Shown here: positions 4,319 to 8,472 of the stretch, in pieces | Numbering within the stretch: position 1 is the first letter of the stretch | Layout of the letters: the number at the start of each line of letters is the position of its first letter | Source of the DNA: Acidobacteriota bacterium | GTDB taxonomy: Bacteria; Acidobacteriota; Terriglobia; Terriglobales; Acidobacteriaceae | Reading direction: 5' to 3' | NCBI GenBank assembly: GCA_021798235.1 | Contig: JAJZMO010000074.1 | Coordinates: forward strand, 621-9,092 | DNA length: 8,472 bases | The notes under the pieces: generated by a model | Databases searched by the model: none | What the model was told of the DNA's origin: nothing | What the model saw: the letters and a program-made list of their open reading frames with translations, nothing else | Made by a program: the position numbers and the translations under genes

Positions 4319-7288
4319 TTGATTAACGCCATTCTCGCCAAAGTTTTTGGAACCAGTAACGAACGAGCCGTCAAACGCATGCTGCCCGTGGTGGCCGCCA
4401 TCAATGCGCTGGAGCCGCAGATGCAGCAGCTCAGTGACGCGCAGCTTGCCGCCAAGACGGAGGAGTTTCGCGCCCGCATCCGCGAGCGGATCGCCGGCAT
4501 TGACGATGCAGAGGAGCGCACGCGCGTCGAGAACGAGGCGCTGAACGATCTGTTGCCAGAGGCCTTCGCCGTGGTGCGCGAGGCCGGACGCCGCGTGTTG
4601 CAGATGCGCCACTTCGATGTGCAGTTGATCGGCGGCATGGTGCTGCACCAGGGCAAGATTGCCGAAATGAAAACCGGCGAAGGTAAAACGCTGGTGGCCA
4701 CGCTGCCGTGTTATTTGAATGCACTGGCTGGCCACGGCGTACACGTGGTCACGGTGAATGACTACCTGGCCAAGCGTGACGCGGAGTGGATGGGCAAGCT
4801 GCACACGTTCCTGGGCCTCACCGTCGGCGTCATCGTGCATGATCTCGATGATGTGCAGCGCAGAGCCGCTTATGCTGCCGACATCACCTATGGCACCAAT
4901 AATGAGTTTGGCTTTGACTATCTGCGCGACAACATGAAGTTTGAGCTGGCCGACTGCGTGCAGCGCGGCCAACACTTCGCCATTGTGGACGAAGTCGACT
5001 CGATCCTGATCGATGAAGCGCGCACGCCGCTGATCATCAGCGGCCCCACGGACCAGACCACGGACAAGTATGAGCGCGTCTGCAAATTTATTCCGCAACT
5101 GGAGATGGGCGAGGAGATTGAGAATTTAGACGAGAAAATTCTCACCGGCGATTATGTGGTGGATGAAAAGCACCGCACCATTGGCGTGACCGATGAAGGC
5201 TGGGTGAAGATTGAAAAACTCTTGGGCATTGAGAGCATCGCCGACCCTGAGAACTGGGATCTGAAGCATTATGTGGAGACGGCCATCAAGGCGCACGCTT
5301 TGTACAAGCGCGATGTTCAGTATGTGGTCAAGGACGGCGAGATCATTATCGTCGATGAGTTTACGGGCCGCCTGATGCCGGGCCGCCGCTGGTCGGACGG
5401 ACTGCATCAATCGATCGAGGCCAAGGAAGGCGTCGCCGTTCGCCGCGAAGATCAGACACTGGCCACCATCACCTTTCAAAATTATTTCCGCCTCTTTAAA
5501 AAACTCGCCGGCATGACGGGAACCGCAGAGACTGAGGCAGCGGAGTTCGACAAGATTTACAAGCTCGACATTGTTGTGATTCCCACGAACAAGCCGATGC
5601 GCCGTTTGGAAAATCCTGACGTGGTTTTTCGCACGGCCAAGGAAAAATACTTTGCCGTGGCCGATGAGATCGCGCGGCTGCATGAGCAGAAGCAGCCTGT
5701 GCTGGTCGGCACTACGTCCATTGAAAAATCGGAATTACTCTCGCAGATTTTGCAGCGCAAGGGCGTGCGCCACGTGGTGCTGAATGCGAAGTATCACGAG
5801 CGCGAAGCTGAGATTGTGGCACAGGCCGGACGTTTGGGCATGGTCACCATCGCCACCAACATGGCCGGGCGCGGCACCGATATTTTGCTGGGCGGCAATG
5901 CCGAGTTCATGGCCAAGCAGGAGCTGGTGAAGAAGGGCCGCGCGCGATCGGTGAACGCAGCGGAGGGAGCGATTTCCCCGGTGGCTCCGGCAGGCAGCAC
6001 GCGCTTTTATTACCAGGGGCAGGAGTTTGAGTGCGCCGAGGCGGAGTGGAAGCAGGCCTTGGCCGCGCACGAGGCTCAAGCTGCTGAAGAACGCGCTGCG
6101 GTGAACGAAGCCGGCGGGCTGTTCATCATTGGAACGGAGCGGCACGAATCTCGCCGCGTGGACAACCAGTTGCGCGGACGCGCTGGACGCCAGGGCGACC
6201 CAGGCGCTTCGCGCTTCTTCCTCTCGCTGGAAGATGACCTGATGCGCATCTTTGCGCGCGAGTGGGTCTCCACGCTGTTGCAGCGCATGGGCATGGAAGA
6301 GGGAATGCCCATTGAGTCCAAGATGATTTCGCGCCGCATTGAGGCTGCGCAGAAGGCCGTCGAGGCGCAAAATTTTGAATCGCGCAAGCACGTGCTGGAA
6401 TACGACGATGTGATGAACAAGCAGCGCGAGGCCGTCTATGGCCTGCGTCGCCAGTTGCTGGAGGGATTTGACGAAAAGCATCTCATCATTGAGGAATATG
6501 TAGCCACGCTGCTCAGCAATGCTCTCGATGTTTACGCGCCGGAACGCATTCATCCCGACCAGTGGGATCTGAAGGCGTTGAAGGATCAGTTGATCGTGCA
6601 GTTCGGCTTTGACCTGGAGGCCGAAGGCGTCGAGGCGCGCGAATTGAACCGGCATGAGCTGGGCGAGGCCCTCTTTGAAGGGTTGAAACAACGCTATGCG
6701 GCCAAGGAGCAGGTCGTCGGAGCGCAGGCCATGCGCCACCATGAGCGCATGATTATGCTCAGCGTGCTGGATGGATTGTGGAAGGATCATCTGCTGGCGA
6801 TGGACCAGCTCAAGGAAGGCATTGGTCTGCGTGGTTACGGCCAGCAGGATCCTTTGATCGAGTACAAGCGCGAATCCTTTGAGGCCTTCGAAGTCATGAT
6901 GACCCGCTTCCAAGAGGACACTGTGCGCATTCTGTACCGGATGCAGATCGTTGGGCCGGATGGCAAGGAGATCGCCGTACCGTCGCGTCCGCAGCCGCAG
7001 CGTATGGTTTTGCAGGGTGGCTCGGCAACGGCAGCGGAACCGACTTCGTCTGCGCCTGAGATTGCGGTGCGCGCGCCGATGCGCAGCCCAGTGACCACCA
7101 TCGACGCAATCGAGCAGGAGTTTCAGCGTAAGAAGCAGCGCGAGTTGCAGCAGGCACGCATGGCGGGTGGCGGCGAATCTTCTGCCCCTGCCGAGCAGCG
7201 CCGCGCAGGCGATAAGGTGGGTCGCAATGATCCCTGCCCCTGCGGCTCTGGCAAGAAGTACAAGAAGTGCCATGGAGCGGAGGCATAA
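4319..7288 (+). CDS. secA: Preprotein translocase ATPase subunit SecA
   Basis: SecA is the cytoplasmic motor that pushes unfolded preproteins through the SecYEG channel. I place the start at TTG 4319 (989 residues): AAAGGAA precedes it by eight bases and the protein then begins [15 protein letters not shown] as SecA does. The in-frame ATG at 4271 would add 16 un-SecA-like residues and has no good ribosome site. Seen in order: Walker A MKTGEGKT (117-124), DEVD of motif II (224-227), preprotein cross-linking domain about 230-390, TGTAETEA (400-407), GTTSIEKSE (464-472), TNMAGRGTD (513-521), [19 protein letters not shown] with the arginine finger (609-627), the helical scaffold and wing domains (about 635-870), a variable linker (about 888-964) and the zinc-binding SEC-C tail with C973, C975, C984, H985. 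A charged insert of about 70 residues (527-598) sits in NBD2, longer than in E. coli and far longer than in B. subtilis. The gene follows xerC by 137 bases and is convergent with the next gene. Confidence 0.97.
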   Translation: MINAILAKVFGTSNERAVKRMLPVVAAINALEPQMQQLSDAQLAAKTEEFRARIRERIAGIDDAEERTRVENEALNDLLPEAFAVVREAGRRVLQMRHFDVQLIGGMVLHQGKIAEMKTGEGKTLVATLPCYLNALAGHGVHVVTVNDYLAKRDAEWMGKLHTFLGLTVGVIVHDLDDVQRRAAYAADITYGTNNEFGFDYLRDNMKFELADCVQRGQHFAIVDEVDSILIDEARTPLIISGPTDQTTDKYERVCKFIPQLEMGEEIENLDEKILTGDYVVDEKHRTIGVTDEGWVKIEKLLGIESIADPENWDLKHYVETAIKAHALYKRDVQYVVKDGEIIIVDEFTGRLMPGRRWSDGLHQSIEAKEGVAVRREDQTLATITFQNYFRLFKKLAGMTGTAETEAAEFDKIYKLDIVVIPTNKPMRRLENPDVVFRTAKEKYFAVADEIARLHEQKQPVLVGTTSIEKSELLSQILQRKGVRHVVLNAKYHEREAEIVAQAGRLGMVTIATNMAGRGTDILLGGNAEFMAKQELVKKGRARSVNAAEGAISPVAPAGSTRFYYQGQEFECAEAEWKQALAAHEAQAAEERAAVNEAGGLFIIGTERHESRRVDNQLRGRAGRQGDPGASRFFLSLEDDLMRIFAREWVSTLLQRMGMEEGMPIESKMISRRIEAAQKAVEAQNFESRKHVLEYDDVMNKQREAVYGLRRQLLEGFDEKHLIIEEYVATLLSNALDVYAPERIHPDQWDLKALKDQLIVQFGFDLEAEGVEARELNRHELGEALFEGLKQRYAAKEQVVGAQAMRHHERMIMLSVLDGLWKDHLLAMDQLKEGIGLRGYGQQDPLIEYKRESFEAFEVMMTRFQEDTVRILYRMQIVGPDGKEIAVPSRPQPQRMVLQGGSATAAEPTSSAPEIAVRAPMRSPVTTIDAIEQEFQRKKQRELQQARMAGGGESSAPAEQRRAGDKVGRNDPCPCGSGKKYKKCHGAEA

Positions 7289-7346
7289 TCGTGCATTTTG
7301 GGTGCGAGAATTTGCAGTGCAGAAAGAGTCGCAGCTTCGGACTTCT

Positions 7347-7378
7347 CCCAGGCAAGCCAAAATAAGGCTTGGGGCACC
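7347..7378. repeat. Palindromic intergenic element, copy 3
   Basis: CCCAGGCAAGCC (7347-7358), a 7-base loop AAAATAA, then GGCTTGGGGCACC (7366-7378). The inner six base pairs are perfect; an outer CCC/GGG can pair if AGG is bulged. It shares CCCA-nn-CAAGCC, the 7-base loop and GGCTTG with copy 1, and the flank GGGGCACC with copy 2. It sits between convergent genes, where a hairpin could help end transcription in both directions. Confidence 0.6.
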
Positions 7379-7404
7379 CCCACTCGCACTCGAAATGATG
7401 CGCG

Positions 7405-7424
7405 CGCCTGCGTTTATGCAGGTG
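7405..7424. terminator. Candidate terminator hairpin between secA and the convergent gene
   Basis: CCTGC (7407-7411) pairs with GCAGG (7418-7422) around GTTTAT, extended by a G-T wobble and a C-G pair to 7405/7424. On the plus strand it is followed by TTGTTTCT, a weak U-run, which would suit secA transcripts arriving from the left. The loop contains the TAA stop (7416-7414) of the leftward gene. The stem is short, so this is a modest candidate. Confidence 0.3.
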
Positions 7425-8472
7425 TTGTTTCTGGCGTGGGCGTAAAGTCTGCGGCAGACCCATGGAGGTCATGGGCATTGCGCACAGCCTTGGTTGGTTT
7501 TTCATCCAGTAACAACTCTGTTGCACGCACGCGCGGGTCGGCGTGGAACCAGCGCTGGAAGGGCTTGTCCGCGAGTAGATTGGTCAGCGCCAGCAGCGAC
7601 ATGCCCTGGTGGTGCGCCATCCAAGAACGCACCAGCGTGTAGCGCGTTCCTTCCTCATGCTGCACGGTGCTGGAGTAATCGGCGGCTTCGTAGAAGCCAA
7701 ACTCTGCCAGCCAGCCCATCTGCTCCATCCGTTTCAAATTTTGCAGTGCATGTTTCAGGTCAAATTCCAGCGCCAGCACACTGGCATAGGGTGCAATCAC
7801 CAACGAGCCAGCCGGGGATTGTTGCAAGGCCAGCGACGGCGCGCCAAAGGCGTGGTAGTGGTAATTGCCTGCGGCATCGGTTTGGCTGTAACCGGATTCA
7901 GAAATTCCCCAGGGAATTTTTTTGTCGGGCACGCTGCGCCGCTGCGCCAGAACTGCAATGGGGAAGGATTGGCCGAGCAGTGTCTCTGGTTGCGTGCGCA
8001 TCCAGAGTGTGGGCATTAGATATTCGAACATCGTGCCCGTCCAAGAGAGCAGCACGGGATGGCCCTGCACCAAAGTGTGTTCGCGGCCCAGCCGGAACCA
8101 GCACTCTTGTGGGATGTCTCCTTTGGCGATGGCCAGAAATGCGGCCATGCGTGATTCCGAAGCCAGCAGATCATAGCAAGCGCCCAACTGCTTGTCTTGC
8201 GTGGTCTCATATCCGATCGAGAGCAACATGCGCGCCGGGTTCAGCAGCGGGTGGAATTCCATTTTTTGCGAGAGACGCTCAGCGCGGCTGGCTACTTCGC
8301 GGATTTTTTGCGTCAAGGCGCGCAAGGCCGTCTGCGCTGCGGGCAGTGCGGCCAGCAGATCCTTGCACAGATGCAGCGCTGGCTCTGCAAGTAACAGAGA
8401 ATCTTTTTGCAGCGCCAATTGCAGATCGTCTGCAAAGGTGATGGCGCTCTCTGGCGTGAAGCTTTCTGGCGG
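7414..8472 (-). CDS. C-terminal part of a cyclic beta-1,2-glucan synthase-like (NdvB/ChvB) protein, 5' end outside window
   Basis: The frame is open from the right edge to TAA at 7416-7414, giving 352 visible residues. An in-frame TTG at 8418 is probably internal, because the homologous region continues upstream of it. The sequence follows the middle glycoamylase-like module (PF10091 region) of cyclic beta-1,2-glucan synthases: MEFHPLLNPARMLLSIGYE (71-89 of the fragment), CYDLLASESRMAAFLAIAKGD (99-119), ECWFRLGR (123-130), LLSWTGTMFEYLMP (141-154), IPWGISESGY (186-195), VIAPYAS (225-231), GFYEAADY (259-266), WMAHHQGMSLLALTNLL (284-300) and FHADPRVRATELLLDE (309-324). Full synthases are large inner-membrane proteins that build cyclic glucans for the periplasm; the middle region is linked to cyclisation and is followed by a GH94 phosphorylase module. 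Here the protein ends 28 residues after ATELLLDE, and the 125 bases before secA cannot encode a GH94 module. So this is either a naturally shorter relative or a truncated one. Whether the upstream part has the GT84 synthase domain cannot be seen. Confidence 0.85.
   Translation of the reverse strand, partial: PPESFTPESAITFADDLQLALQKDSLLLAEPALHLCKDLLAALPAAQTALRALTQKIREVASRAERLSQKMEFHPLLNPARMLLSIGYETTQDKQLGACYDLLASESRMAAFLAIAKGDIPQECWFRLGREHTLVQGHPVLLSWTGTMFEYLMPTLWMRTQPETLLGQSFPIAVLAQRRSVPDKKIPWGISESGYSQTDAAGNYHYHAFGAPSLALQQSPAGSLVIAPYASVLALEFDLKHALQNLKRMEQMGWLAEFGFYEAADYSSTVQHEEGTRYTLVRSWMAHHQGMSLLALTNLLADKPFQRWFHADPRVRATELLLDEKPTKAVRNAHDLHGSAADFTPTPETTPA

Noticed and set aside
4115..7360. Long minus-strand open frames (327 and 541 codons) opposite secA
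   Set aside because: They are shadows of the secA reading frame, with no motifs of their own and no start signals.

Overview
The window reads as chromosomal DNA of a free-living bacterium, most likely an acidobacterium of the Terriglobia type. This is inferred from the moderately high G+C content, the xerD-xerC-secA gene order, the character of the SecA protein, frequent TTG/GTG starts and families of palindromic intergenic repeats. It rests on recall, not on a search. I see no phage, plasmid, CRISPR, tRNA or rRNA signal. The content is mostly housekeeping and I found no clearly new multi-gene system.

Layout. Bases 1-39 may hold the first 13 codons of a leftward gene that runs off the left edge. 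Bases 40-511 carry no convincing gene but are rich in repeats: two copies of a hairpin element with a conserved 3' tail, followed by a block of CTnAAG-centred palindromes. Bases 512-2088 are a leftward two-gene unit: an HAD-family phosphatase-like protein, then a BtuF-like (cobalamin/iron-siderophore) binding protein whose ATG overlaps the phosphatase stop codon. Bases 2089-2250 are a divergent promoter region.

Bases 2251-4181 encode two tyrosine recombinases, XerD-like then XerC-like, overlapping as GTGA. They probably form the heterodimer that resolves chromosome dimers at dif. A 137-bp gap follows, then secA (4319-7288), the ATPase of the Sec preprotein translocase. From the right edge, a leftward gene (7414-8472, its 5' part outside the window) encodes the end of a cyclic beta-1,2-glucan synthase-like (NdvB/ChvB) protein that stops without the usual C-terminal GH94 module. 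It converges on secA across 125 bp holding a third copy of the hairpin element and a candidate terminator.

Most worth a second look: the dispersed hairpin family, the translationally coupled xerD-xerC pair with a shortened XerD catalytic loop, the orphan HAD/BtuF-like pair whose binding protein lacks an export signal, the GH94-less glucan synthase end, and the run of non-ATG starts.
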